A DNA stretch of 64,000 nt from Bacteroidales bacterium (GCA_012517855.1 JAAYUD010000058.1:16654-80653), one strand, 5' to 3'. Counted from the stretch's first letter, positions 41,141 to 51,087 are shown. Made by a program: numbers and translations. The notes: generated by a model not told the origin, from the letters alone.

Positions 41141-42235
41141 ATGTCGAATAGAAGAAATTTCTTTAAAACTCTTATCGCAGGGTCTTCGTTACTAATAAGC
41201 CATAAGGTGATGGCTTCGAGTCAGAATTTTGAAAGCGTAATCGCTTCGGATACTAAATCTCCCGGAAGCCGATTGAATAATTTTGCTACTCCCGGTGTAT
41301 TTAAAGGTATGCCAATAAAAGCAACTTTTCTAGACGAGATTAGTTGGGATATTCCTCATCAAAATTGGGGAGTTCGCGAGTGGGATAATGATTTTAAGGC
41401 AATGGCAAAGATGGGCATTAATACTGTGGTGATGATTCGTGCCGGTCTGGGACGTTGGATTGTTGCTCCTTTTCAATCATTGCTGAAACAAGAAGAAGTC
41501 TATTATCCTCCAGTAGATCTGGTAGAAATGTTTTTAACTTTGTCAGATAAGTATGGACTGAATTTTTATTTTGGAATGTATGATTCAGGTAAGTATTGGC
41601 AAGAAGGTCTTTTCCAAAAGGAGATAGATTTGAATCTACAGCTAATTGATGAAGTATGGGCCAAATATGGGCATCATAAGTCGTTTAAGGGTTGGTATCT
41701 GTCGCAAGAGATAAGCCGCAGAACTAAGAATATGTCCAAAATATATGCTTCAGTAGGTAAGCATGCCAAAGAAATATCAGGCAATCTAACCACGATGATT
41801 TCTCCATATATACATGGAGTAAAGACTGATCAGGTAATGGCTGGAGACAAGCCTCTCTCGGTGAAAGAACACGAGGAAGAGTGGAATGAGATATTGGATA
41901 ATATACATGGTGCAGTTGATATATTGGCTTTTCAAGACGGACAAGTGGATTACCAGGAGCTTTATGATTATCTTGTTGTGAATAAAAAATTAGCCGACAG
42001 ATATGGAATGAAATGTTGGACAAATATCGAGTCTTTCGATCGGGATATGCCTATTCGTTTTCTTCCGATAAAGTGGGAGAAGCTTTTATTGAAGCTTGAG
42101 GCTGCACGTAAAGCTGGTATGGAAAATGCCATCACTTTTGAATTCTCTCATTTTATGAGTCCCAATTCAAGTTATTCACAAGCAGGACATTTATATAATC
42201 GCTACCTTGAACATTTCAATATTAAAAGAGGGTAA
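41141..42235 (+). CDS. DUF4434-like putative glycoside-hydrolase-fold protein with twin-arginine-like signal
   Basis: SNRRNFFKTLIAGSSLLIS leader; KATFLDEISWDIPHQNWGVREWDNDFKAMAKMGINTVVM, FKGWYLSQEI TIM-barrel-like pattern. Confidence 0.65.
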   Translation: MSNRRNFFKTLIAGSSLLISHKVMASSQNFESVIASDTKSPGSRLNNFATPGVFKGMPIKATFLDEISWDIPHQNWGVREWDNDFKAMAKMGINTVVMIRAGLGRWIVAPFQSLLKQEEVYYPPVDLVEMFLTLSDKYGLNFYFGMYDSGKYWQEGLFQKEIDLNLQLIDEVWAKYGHHKSFKGWYLSQEISRRTKNMSKIYASVGKHAKEISGNLTTMISPYIHGVKTDQVMAGDKPLSVKEHEEEWNEILDNIHGAVDILAFQDGQVDYQELYDYLVVNKKLADRYGMKCWTNIESFDRDMPIRFLPIKWEKLLLKLEAARKAGMENAITFEFSHFMSPNSSYSQAGHLYNRYLEHFNIKRG

Positions 42236-42293
42236 AATAAATATTAGTATTTTCCTACTTGTCTAGGATCGACTAATCGCGTAGGCTTCTTAT

Positions 42294-42347
42294 GGGCATG
42301 CAATTAATTGATTATTTCCTTTGAGGATGCAATTAATTGTATGCCTC
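42294..42347. repeat. Compound palindrome: CAATTAATTG core repeated twice inside 16-bp arms
   Basis: GGCATGCAATTAATTG ... CAATTAATTGTATGCC. Confidence 0.75.
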
Positions 42348-42568
42348 ATTTTATTTTATGTGTATTTTTTTTAGAGAATAAGTTTTGCAATTTATTTATT
42401 TCTGTAACTTTGTTTATCAGAAACGCTTCAGGAGTCTTTGTTGCTTTCTGGAGTATTTGGCGAATTGTCCGGTGTTATCATCATGTTCTATTGTTTCGTG
42501 AGAGAGATCTTTTGTCTTTACGATTATATGACATTGAATTAATGTAGAATTGTTATTATTAATTGCTT

Positions 42569-44230
42569 ATGAATCATATGAAGAAGTATTTGTGCTTTGC
42601 GTTTTTTTTATGCTTGCCCTCTTTTTGCTTTTCTCAACTAAATCTTTCGCAAGTATTGAACCAACTAGATAGAGTTATTCTTGATAGGCAGCAAATAACA
42701 AATCTGAAACTTGATAGTATTCAAAAATTGAAGGAGCAGTTTAGATACACTCGAAGTACTTTGCAAAAGTACCTATTGTCAGACAAAATATATAAGGCTT
42801 ATAGTAAATTTGAAACAGATTCGGCAGGAGCTTATGCTCGATATAAGTTGGCATTAGCTTATGAAATGAATAATGCTTCATGTATTGAATATGCTAAATT
42901 AAATATAGCTGAAGTCTATCATATTCAGGGCATGTATATAGAAGCCCTGAAAACAGTAAGCGATGTGAGAAAAGAGTATTTGGATAAAGAAGGGCTAAAG
43001 TATTATTTTAATATATATCGTACTCTCTATGGATATATGGCAGACTATGCATCTGATAAAACGTGCAAACGTCTTTATACTGATAAAACAGATGTTTATA
43101 GAGATTCTTTATTGGCTGTTCAAAATAGAGGATCGTTTAATGAAGTTATTATTAAAACAGATGGGCTCTTACGTAGAGGATATTATAGGAAAACACTTGC
43201 TTTATTATTTCCATGGTTTCATAAGAGCGATATTGATATGATGCGTTCGCTTTGTTATACATTTGCGATGGCTTATCGTCAGGCGGGAGATATGGAGAAA
43301 GAAGAATATTATTTTGCTCTTTCGGCTATAGCCGATTTAAAAACAGGTACTAAGGAATATTTGTCTTTATTGGAATTATCGAAGATATTATTCAAAAAGG
43401 GAGATTTGGATAGAGCCTATACTTATATGAAAACGACAATGGAGGATGCTGCTTTTTGTAATGCGCGACTTCGTACTATTGAAGCTTCTGAAATTTATCC
43501 AATAGTAGTAAAGGCATATCAGCATAAACTAAAGAAGAAAGAGTTGCAGCGCACTTTAGCTCTTTCGTGTGTAAGTCTTTTAGCAGTTCTTTTAGCTGCA
43601 TTGCTATTCTTCTTGAATAAACAGAAAAATAAATTGAGTGCTTTTCGGAAAGACCTTATAAATTTAAACAAAGCATTAAAAACATCTAATGGAGCTTTAA
43701 AAGACTCTAACGTAGCTTTAAAGGCATCTAATGCTTTGCTCGTAGAGGCAAATTGTATCAAGGAGGCAAGTGTCAGTCAATATATGGAATTATGTTCTCT
43801 CTATATTCAGAAGATGGGAGAATATCAGCATTCGTTAATTCGAATTGCTTCTAATGAAAAAATAGAGGCCCTTTATCAAGCGCTGAAGTCTTCTTCTTTT
43901 ATTGATAAAGAACTGAAAGATTTTTATTCTCATTTTGACAGAACATTCTTGCAATTGTTTCCTACTTTTGTAGATGATTTCAATAATCTTCTTGTTCCCG
44001 AAGGGAAAATTCAGCCTAAAGTAAAAGGACAACTCAATGTTGAATTACGCATCTTTGCATTAATTCGGTTAGGTATATCAGATAGTGCAAAGATTGCAAG
44101 CTTTCTTAGATATTCTATTATTACGATTTATAATTATAGAGTAAAAATAAGGAATGCGGCAAAAGGCGATCGTAATTTGCTTGAAAAGGAAATAATGAAC
44201 ATTGGTTGTTTTAAGAATACCACGGATTAA
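42569..44230 (+). CDS. SusR-like transmembrane regulator, paralog of 39131-40759
   Basis: Same architecture; C-terminal LNVELRIFALIRLGISDSAKIASFLRYSIITIYNYRVKIRNAAKGDRNLLEKEIM; start uncertain (42569 or 42578). Confidence 0.85.
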   Translation: MNHMKKYLCFAFFLCLPSFCFSQLNLSQVLNQLDRVILDRQQITNLKLDSIQKLKEQFRYTRSTLQKYLLSDKIYKAYSKFETDSAGAYARYKLALAYEMNNASCIEYAKLNIAEVYHIQGMYIEALKTVSDVRKEYLDKEGLKYYFNIYRTLYGYMADYASDKTCKRLYTDKTDVYRDSLLAVQNRGSFNEVIIKTDGLLRRGYYRKTLALLFPWFHKSDIDMMRSLCYTFAMAYRQAGDMEKEEYYFALSAIADLKTGTKEYLSLLELSKILFKKGDLDRAYTYMKTTMEDAAFCNARLRTIEASEIYPIVVKAYQHKLKKKELQRTLALSCVSLLAVLLAALLFFLNKQKNKLSAFRKDLINLNKALKTSNGALKDSNVALKASNALLVEANCIKEASVSQYMELCSLYIQKMGEYQHSLIRIASNEKIEALYQALKSSSFIDKELKDFYSHFDRTFLQLFPTFVDDFNNLLVPEGKIQPKVKGQLNVELRIFALIRLGISDSAKIASFLRYSIITIYNYRVKIRNAAKGDRNLLEKEIMNIGCFKNTTD

Positions 44231-44240
44231 TTCTTATTTA

Positions 44241-44254
44241 TTTACTACTTATTT
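44241..44254 (+). promoter_or_regulatory. Operator-like motif, distal site of susC promoter
   Basis: TTTACTACTTATTT, exactly 68 bp from 44309 copy. Confidence 0.55.
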
Positions 44255-44308
44255 GTTAATTGCAATTAAGCTTAATCGTCTGTTTTATAGCTTAATTGTA
44301 ACAGATAT

Positions 44309-44322
44309 TTTACTACTTATTT
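44309..44322 (+). promoter_or_regulatory. Operator-like motif, proximal site of susC promoter
   Basis: TTTACTACTTATTT. Confidence 0.55.
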
Positions 44323-44437
44323 AATACGTATCTTATTTTGTTCTCTTATTTAAGATTACATTTGAATTGAAAAACGAGTAACACCTTGGAACCTGTTTTT
44401 CTGAGAACATTTTGTTAACGATTAATATTATTGAAAA

Positions 44438-47400
44438 ATGGAACAAAAAAAATTGTTACGACGAATTCTATTTGTTTGTATAGGATTTTTATTTTCCGTC
44501 TGTGCTCTTGCACAGCAAATCACGGTTACCGGTCATGTGAAAGATAATACTGGCGAACCGATTATTGGAGTAAATATTTCGATTCAGGGAACAAAAACAG
44601 GAACAGTTACCGATGTTAATGGTAATTATGTTTTGAAGAGTGTGAATCCGAATGCTAATTTGTTGTTTACTTTTGTAGGTTATTCTAACAAGAGTGTTGC
44701 TGTAGGAAATAGGAAAATAATAAATGTTGTTCTGTCCGAAGATTCGAAGGTCCTCAACGAAGTAATGGTAGTAGGTTATGCTATTGGCAGCAAACATACT
44801 GTATCTGGCTCAGTTGAGAACCTTAAGCGTGAGGATATGAATAAAGGCGTTGTTACGAGTCCGCTTGAAGCATTGAAAGGTAAAATAGCAGGAGTCATTA
44901 TAAGCCAATCGGGTGGTGATCCAATGGGAACAGTAAATATTCGTATCCGCGGTACATCTTCTCTTTCTGGAGGTAACGAGCCATTGGTTATTATAGATGG
45001 TGTATTTGGTGATATGTCTATGTTGAATGCGATAGCTCCAAATGATATTGCTTCTATGACCATATTGAAAGATGCATCAGAAACGGCTCAATACGGTTCT
45101 CGTGGTGCCGCTGGAGTTATCGTTGTTACTACTGCCAAAGGCCATTCCGGTCAGAATTATACAAATATCGAATATAGTGGCCAATTTGGTGTAAATAGTG
45201 TATTCAAGAATCTAAAGATGCTTTCTGCCGATCAATATCGCTCTACAGCAAAATCGTTGGGTCTCTCTTTCACCGATATGAATGGTAATACTAATTGGCT
45301 AGACGAGATTGAACGTAGTAATGGCTTGACTCAGAATCATAACTTTTCTTTCACATCGGGTAGTGAATATTCAAATATGAGAGCTTCTATTGGAGTTATT
45401 GAACGCCAGGGAGCTTTGAAGAATTCGGATATGATGAACTATACAGCCAAATTCGATGCTACTCAATATGCATTCAATAAGAAATTAAAACTGGAGCTTG
45501 GAGTCTTTGGTTCTCAACGTGATGGCAATATTCAGTATGACATGCAAAAGATGTTTTATTCGGCTGCAGCTTTTAATCCTACTTATCCCAATGCAAGAAA
45601 CAGTAGTGGAGCTTATGATGAGGATTTGTTAGCTAACGAAATCTATAATCCATTGGGGCAATTGGAAATAACAAATAAGTATAGCGTAGCTTCGGCGAAT
45701 GTCCATGGGCGCTTGACGTATACCATTCTCCCAGGATTGAATTTAAGCGGATTCGGATCTTATTCATATAGAGATGCTCAAAACAAACGGTATATCCCAA
45801 ATGATATCCGTCAAGGCAAATTGAATGGTAATGGATGGGCTTATATAGCCGATGATAATCATAAAGACTTGATGGGCAATATAGAGTTGAATTATACAAA
45901 AGATTTTGGTAAACATCATATTGATGCATTGGCTTTGATAGAAGGACAAGATTATAAAACTTTCACTTGGAGTACTCAAGCTAAGGGATTTGAAACAAAT
46001 TATTTTAAATATAATAATTTGAAGGCCGGAGCCAATATTGCATGGGGTGATAATACTTCTTATTCTTCCGAATATAAACTGATGTCATACATGGGCCGTA
46101 TTAACTATATGTTTAACGATCGTTATATTGTTACCGGCAATCTTCGTGCCGATGGATCTTCAAAATTAGGGCAAGGTAACAAATGGGGTTACTTTCCATC
46201 AGCTTCGGCGGCATGGATTGTAAGTAGTGAATCCTTCTTTAAGGGGCTACTTCCTATTGTCAATAACTTTAAATTGCGTGTGGGCTATGGCGTTACAGGT
46301 AATCAGGATGCCATAGATCCTTATAATTCATTGTCTTTAATGGAACCTAATGGAACAACGTTGGTCAATGGAAGCAAGACGACTACTTTTGCTGTAACTT
46401 CCAATAGTAATTCTGATTTGAAATGGGAAACTAAATATACTTTTGATGTCGGTGCCGATTTGTCTTTTTGCTCTAATAGGTACAATTTGACTGTAGATTA
46501 CTATCGTTCGAAGACAAAGAATCTATTATATAATTATACTGTTCCTGTTCCTCCTTTTACTTATACCAGCTTGTTGGCAAATGTCGGCGAAATGACTAAT
46601 AATGGATTGGAGTTTGCTTTTAGTGGTGATATTGTTAAGATGAAAGACTTCTCATTCAATGCTTCGGTCAACTTCTCATATCAGAAAAATAAGCTAGTAT
46701 CTTTGCATGGTACATACAACGGGCAAGATTTAACGACGAGCCAACATATTGCTGTTGCAAATATAAATGCAGCTGGCTTAACTCAGAATACTGGCGTGAC
46801 ATATTTGATGGAGGGACAGCCCATAGGAGTCTTTTATTTGCCTCATTTCATTGGGTTCAGTGATAAAAATCAGTACGAATTTCAAGATTTGAATGGCGAT
46901 AAAACAATTGATACGGGTGATAGTGGTGACCGTCAGGTTTGTGGTCAGTCATTACCTAAATATTATTTGTCCATGAATTATACCTTTAAGTATAAGAATT
47001 GGGATCTGACAACTCAGTTCAATGGTGCTTTTGGTCATAAGATTTATAACGGTACTTCTATGACATATAGCAATATGAGCTCTTTCCCAACTTATAATGT
47101 ATTGAAGAATGCTTTGAATGAAAATAATGGCAAAGGAATTTATGATATACAAATATCTGACTATTGGTTGCAAAAGGGGGATTATTTGAACTTCGAATAT
47201 TTGCAATTAGGCTATACTTTTACACCTAAGCAGCTTAAGGCGCTCCATATTATAAATAATCTCCACGTAGGTTTCTCTGTCAATAATATTTGTACGTTTA
47301 CCAGTTACAAGGGTTTGACTCCTATGATCAATTCTGCCAGCTTGAGTCGACAGAATGAGGGTACTACAAATTATGGTACAATGGGTGTGGATGATAAGCG

Positions 47401-47452
47401 TATTTATCCGTTGACACGTACTTATATGTTGTCATTATCCGTTAAATTCTAA
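44438..47452 (+). CDS. susC: SusC-family TonB-dependent outer-membrane transporter
   Basis: VTGHVKDNTGEPIIGVNISIQGTKTGTVTDVNGNYVL, plug domain VRIRGTSSLSGGNEPLVIIDGV-type motif, followed by susD. Confidence 0.96.
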   Translation: MEQKKLLRRILFVCIGFLFSVCALAQQITVTGHVKDNTGEPIIGVNISIQGTKTGTVTDVNGNYVLKSVNPNANLLFTFVGYSNKSVAVGNRKIINVVLSEDSKVLNEVMVVGYAIGSKHTVSGSVENLKREDMNKGVVTSPLEALKGKIAGVIISQSGGDPMGTVNIRIRGTSSLSGGNEPLVIIDGVFGDMSMLNAIAPNDIASMTILKDASETAQYGSRGAAGVIVVTTAKGHSGQNYTNIEYSGQFGVNSVFKNLKMLSADQYRSTAKSLGLSFTDMNGNTNWLDEIERSNGLTQNHNFSFTSGSEYSNMRASIGVIERQGALKNSDMMNYTAKFDATQYAFNKKLKLELGVFGSQRDGNIQYDMQKMFYSAAAFNPTYPNARNSSGAYDEDLLANEIYNPLGQLEITNKYSVASANVHGRLTYTILPGLNLSGFGSYSYRDAQNKRYIPNDIRQGKLNGNGWAYIADDNHKDLMGNIELNYTKDFGKHHIDALALIEGQDYKTFTWSTQAKGFETNYFKYNNLKAGANIAWGDNTSYSSEYKLMSYMGRINYMFNDRYIVTGNLRADGSSKLGQGNKWGYFPSASAAWIVSSESFFKGLLPIVNNFKLRVGYGVTGNQDAIDPYNSLSLMEPNGTTLVNGSKTTTFAVTSNSNSDLKWETKYTFDVGADLSFCSNRYNLTVDYYRSKTKNLLYNYTVPVPPFTYTSLLANVGEMTNNGLEFAFSGDIVKMKDFSFNASVNFSYQKNKLVSLHGTYNGQDLTTSQHIAVANINAAGLTQNTGVTYLMEGQPIGVFYLPHFIGFSDKNQYEFQDLNGDKTIDTGDSGDRQVCGQSLPKYYLSMNYTFKYKNWDLTTQFNGAFGHKIYNGTSMTYSNMSSFPTYNVLKNALNENNGKGIYDIQISDYWLQKGDYLNFEYLQLGYTFTPKQLKALHIINNLHVGFSVNNICTFTSYKGLTPMINSASLSRQNEGTTNYGTMGVDDKRIYPLTRTYMLSLSVKF

Positions 47453-47481
47453 TGTCACACAATTATTAAAAGGAAACAACA

Positions 47482-49209
47482 ATGAAAAAAATTATATTTG
47501 GCTGTTTATGTTTGATGAGTATGTTTGTTACATCATGCTCGTTGGATGAAAATCCTGAAAGTAAATTTAGTGAAGAAGAGGCTTATAAAACTTCTACATT
47601 GATTTATGTGAATACGGTAGCTAATATCTATTCGGCAATTGGTAGTGGCATATATGGTGGTACAGACTGTATACATACACTTCAGGAGTTTACTTCTGAT
47701 GCAACAATGCTTCCGGGTCGTCAAGGTGACTGGGTAGATGGTGGTAAGTGGCAGAATATGTTTCTGCACAATTTCAAATCGTCTGTCGACTTGTATGCTA
47801 CCGTTTGGAATCACTTGTATCAAATTATAGGGTTATGCAATTCGTCTATTGATAAATTGACGGCATTGTCCGCTACCAATGAAGAGGCCAAACCTTATAT
47901 TTACGAAGTCCGTACTCTTCGTGCTATCTATTATTATTATGCAATGGATTTGTTTGCCGAAGTGCCTCTTGTTACTTCAAGTACCGCTTCTATTTCGAGT
48001 GTTGCACAATCTAAACGTCCCGAGGTCTTTGCCTTTGTGACAAAAGAGTTGGCAGAATGCATTCCTAATCTTTCCGAAAGTGCTTCTCAGAAATCAGGTT
48101 TATATTATGGTCGGATAACAAAAGCCATTGCTTATATGTGCATGGCTAAGTGTGCTCTTAATGCTGCCGTTTATAATATCGATGATGCGTCGGCAACTAG
48201 CTACCAATCGTTTGTAGGCAATGATTTGTCTGGGGCTTGTACAGCTAGCGAAACGTTGGGCGCAGCTGTTACTACTAAGGGTAGTGCCATTAATATATCG
48301 CTTGACGGAACTACAAGAAATGCTTGGCAAACCGTTATCTATTGCGTAGATAAACTGGCTTCGTTAGGCTATTCGCTGCAAGCCAAATATGCTGATAACT
48401 TTGTCACTGCAAACAATTCTTCTGTAGAGAATATATTTACTCGCCCCAATGATGATGTGACCTACAAAATTGTAGATTACAATTTGATACGTTCAATACA
48501 CTACAATCATGCAGGAGCTATGGGGTACTCCGGCTGGAATGGTGCATGTTCTACTGTTCATCAAATGATCGTTTTGGGGTATGGTACGGCAAACCAAGAT
48601 CCTCGTGTTGCTATCAATTTCTATACAGGGACCGATTATACTGCCGATACCAATGGCAAATTAGTGAAAGACGGAGCTACGGATCAAGACCTTTCCTATG
48701 AACCGATGAAAGCGATAATTGATTTTAAAACCGGTTCGGATGCTCATGATGTTAAGTGTGCAGGGGCACGTTTTAAGAAATACCAATATGATACATCCAG
48801 CAGTATACAGGGTTGTATGAATAATGATTTGGTTATCTGGCGTTATGGAGATGCACTCTTGATGAAAGCCGAAGCCGAATATCGGTTGGGCAATACAGCA
48901 GAGGCACTAGACGAAATAAATCAGATTCGTAATCGTGTTGGCGCCATTCCTGCAACATCTGTTTCGCTCAATAGTCTTTTAAATGAACGTATGGCAGAAC
49001 TTTCATGGGAAGGTGTCAGACGGCAAGATCAAATTCGTTTTTGTACATTTACACAACCTACCGAAGATCGATATGTAGGCGTTTGGCATAACGCTTCGGC
49101 AGGCGATTACAATAACGATACTCAAGGATATACTTGTGTTTATCCTATTCCTTATTCGGTTATTAATTTGAATAAAAACCTGAAGCAAAATCCCGGCTAT
49201 AGCAATTAA
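47482..49209 (+). CDS. susD: SusD-family nutrient-binding outer-membrane lipoprotein
   Basis: Lipobox MSMFVTSC; RTLRAIYYYYAMDLFAEVPLVT; C-terminal AEALDEINQIRNRVGA, LNERMAELSWEGVRRQDQIRF. Confidence 0.96.
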   Translation: MKKIIFGCLCLMSMFVTSCSLDENPESKFSEEEAYKTSTLIYVNTVANIYSAIGSGIYGGTDCIHTLQEFTSDATMLPGRQGDWVDGGKWQNMFLHNFKSSVDLYATVWNHLYQIIGLCNSSIDKLTALSATNEEAKPYIYEVRTLRAIYYYYAMDLFAEVPLVTSSTASISSVAQSKRPEVFAFVTKELAECIPNLSESASQKSGLYYGRITKAIAYMCMAKCALNAAVYNIDDASATSYQSFVGNDLSGACTASETLGAAVTTKGSAINISLDGTTRNAWQTVIYCVDKLASLGYSLQAKYADNFVTANNSSVENIFTRPNDDVTYKIVDYNLIRSIHYNHAGAMGYSGWNGACSTVHQMIVLGYGTANQDPRVAINFYTGTDYTADTNGKLVKDGATDQDLSYEPMKAIIDFKTGSDAHDVKCAGARFKKYQYDTSSSIQGCMNNDLVIWRYGDALLMKAEAEYRLGNTAEALDEINQIRNRVGAIPATSVSLNSLLNERMAELSWEGVRRQDQIRFCTFTQPTEDRYVGVWHNASAGDYNNDTQGYTCVYPIPYSVINLNKNLKQNPGYSN

Positions 49210-49236
49210 TATTGCATAGCAAATCGTTTAGAAGGA

Positions 49237-49270
49237 GAGACTGTGTGAATTTAATTTATTCAGTCTCTTT
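49237..49270 (+). terminator. Intrinsic terminator between susD and GH13
   Basis: GAGACTG ... CAGTCTC TTTTTCTT. Confidence 0.75.
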
Positions 49271-49344
49271 TTCTTAAAAGATGATAAAGCTATTGCGCTT
49301 CATCCATAAAATATAGATTTTTGTACAATAAATTATGAATATGT

Positions 49345-51087
49345 ATGTTTAGTAAAAGCTCTCTTAGAAAAGTTTTATTTGCGGCGTCGGTCGCATGTTT
49401 GTTGCCTGCGTCGGTTATGGCGCAAAAGGGCCCTCAGTGGCTCAACAAAGCAGTGTTCTATCAAATATATCCTTCTTCGTATATGGATACCGATGGCAAT
49501 GGCATTGGCGACCTACCCGGTATTATTTCTCGGTTGGATTATATTAAGTCTGTCGGTGTGAATGCTATTTGGCTCAATCCGATCTTTGAATCGGGATGGT
49601 TTGACGGAGGTTATGACGTGATAGATTTCTACAAGGTAGATCCTCGCTTCGGTACGAATACGGATTTAGTGCGGTTGGTCGACGAAGCGCACAAACGTGG
49701 TATTAAAGTTTGTCTTGATCTCGTTGCAGGGCATACCAGCGACAAGTGCGCATGGTTTAAAGAATCGAGCGAAGCCGATCCGAATCAACGTTATAGCGAC
49801 TACTATATATGGACCAATGAAATATCGCAGGCTGACAAGAATGAGATACTGAAGCGTCATCAACAACCCAATCCTCAATCGAGTACCATTGGACGATATG
49901 TTGAGGCTGATGCTCCTCGTGCCAAATATTATGAAAAGAATTTCTTCGAATGCCAGCCGGCATTGAATTACGGTTTCGCCACTCCAGATCCTGCTCATCC
50001 GTGGGAACAGACGGTCAATGCACCCGGCCCTAGAGCTACTCGACAAGAGTTGAAGAATATCATGTCGTTTTGGATGGACAAAGGGGTCGATGGTTTCAGA
50101 GTGGATATGGCTGCCAGTTTGGTCAAAAACGATCCGGATAAAAAAGAAACTATAAAATTGTGGAACGAAATGCGTAGTTGGATGAATAATAATTATCCGC
50201 AGTGCATCTTGATTTCCGAGTGGTCCAATCCTGCTCAGGCTATTCCCGCAGGATTTAATATCGATTTTTTTATACAGTTTGGCATTAAAGGTTATCCTTC
50301 GCTATTCTTTGCCAAGAATACTCCGTGGGGAGAACGTAACAGCCATCCTTATTGCTATTTTGATAGATCGGGAAAAGGGGAACTCAAAGAATTTGTAGAC
50401 AATTTCTCGGATGCTTATAGCCGGACTAAAGACTTGGGCTATATAGCCCTTCCATCGGCAAATCATGATTTTCAACGCCCCAATATCGGGACACGCAATT
50501 CTATTGACCAGCTAAAGGTGGCAATGACTTTCTTCCTCTCCATGCCGGGTGTCCCTTTTATTTACTATGGCGACGAGATCGGGATGAAATACGAGGTGGG
50601 TCTTCCGAGCAAAGAAGGAAGCAATGAACGTGCCGGCGCGCGTACGCCGATGCAATGGGACAATAATGCTACGGCCGGATTCTCCACATGTACTCCTGAC
50701 AAACTTTACTTTCCGGTAGATACCGAGAATGGCAAGCTTACTGTTGCCACACAGGAGAAAGACAAAAATTCATTACTCAATTATGTCCGAAGCCTGATTC
50801 GCTTGCGCCAGTCGTCCGAGGCATTGGGCAATGAGGGCGATTGGACTTTGGTGAGCGATGTGAACAAACCTTACCCAATGGTATACAAACGTAGTAAGGG
50901 CAATGAAACATACATAGTGGCATTAAATCCGAGCGAGAAGAAAGTCGAAGCGGATATTGCCAATCAAGGCTTCCAATCAGCCAAGATTGTTTCCGCCACA
51001 GGTAAAGGACGCTATAATGTCAATAAGAATGGCAAAGATAAAGTACAATTGAATGCTTTTTCGGCTATTATTGTCAGAGTCAATTAA
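49345..51087 (+). CDS. GH13 alpha-glucosidase/alpha-amylase-like enzyme with signal peptide, no lipobox
   Basis: KAVFYQIYPSSYMDTDGNGIGDLPGI, DGFRVDMAAS, LISEWSNP, SANHDFQRP catalytic region motifs; leader LLPASVMAQKG. Confidence 0.92.
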   Translation: MFSKSSLRKVLFAASVACLLPASVMAQKGPQWLNKAVFYQIYPSSYMDTDGNGIGDLPGIISRLDYIKSVGVNAIWLNPIFESGWFDGGYDVIDFYKVDPRFGTNTDLVRLVDEAHKRGIKVCLDLVAGHTSDKCAWFKESSEADPNQRYSDYYIWTNEISQADKNEILKRHQQPNPQSSTIGRYVEADAPRAKYYEKNFFECQPALNYGFATPDPAHPWEQTVNAPGPRATRQELKNIMSFWMDKGVDGFRVDMAASLVKNDPDKKETIKLWNEMRSWMNNNYPQCILISEWSNPAQAIPAGFNIDFFIQFGIKGYPSLFFAKNTPWGERNSHPYCYFDRSGKGELKEFVDNFSDAYSRTKDLGYIALPSANHDFQRPNIGTRNSIDQLKVAMTFFLSMPGVPFIYYGDEIGMKYEVGLPSKEGSNERAGARTPMQWDNNATAGFSTCTPDKLYFPVDTENGKLTVATQEKDKNSLLNYVRSLIRLRQSSEALGNEGDWTLVSDVNKPYPMVYKRSKGNETYIVALNPSEKKVEADIANQGFQSAKIVSATGKGRYNVNKNGKDKVQLNAFSAIIVRVN

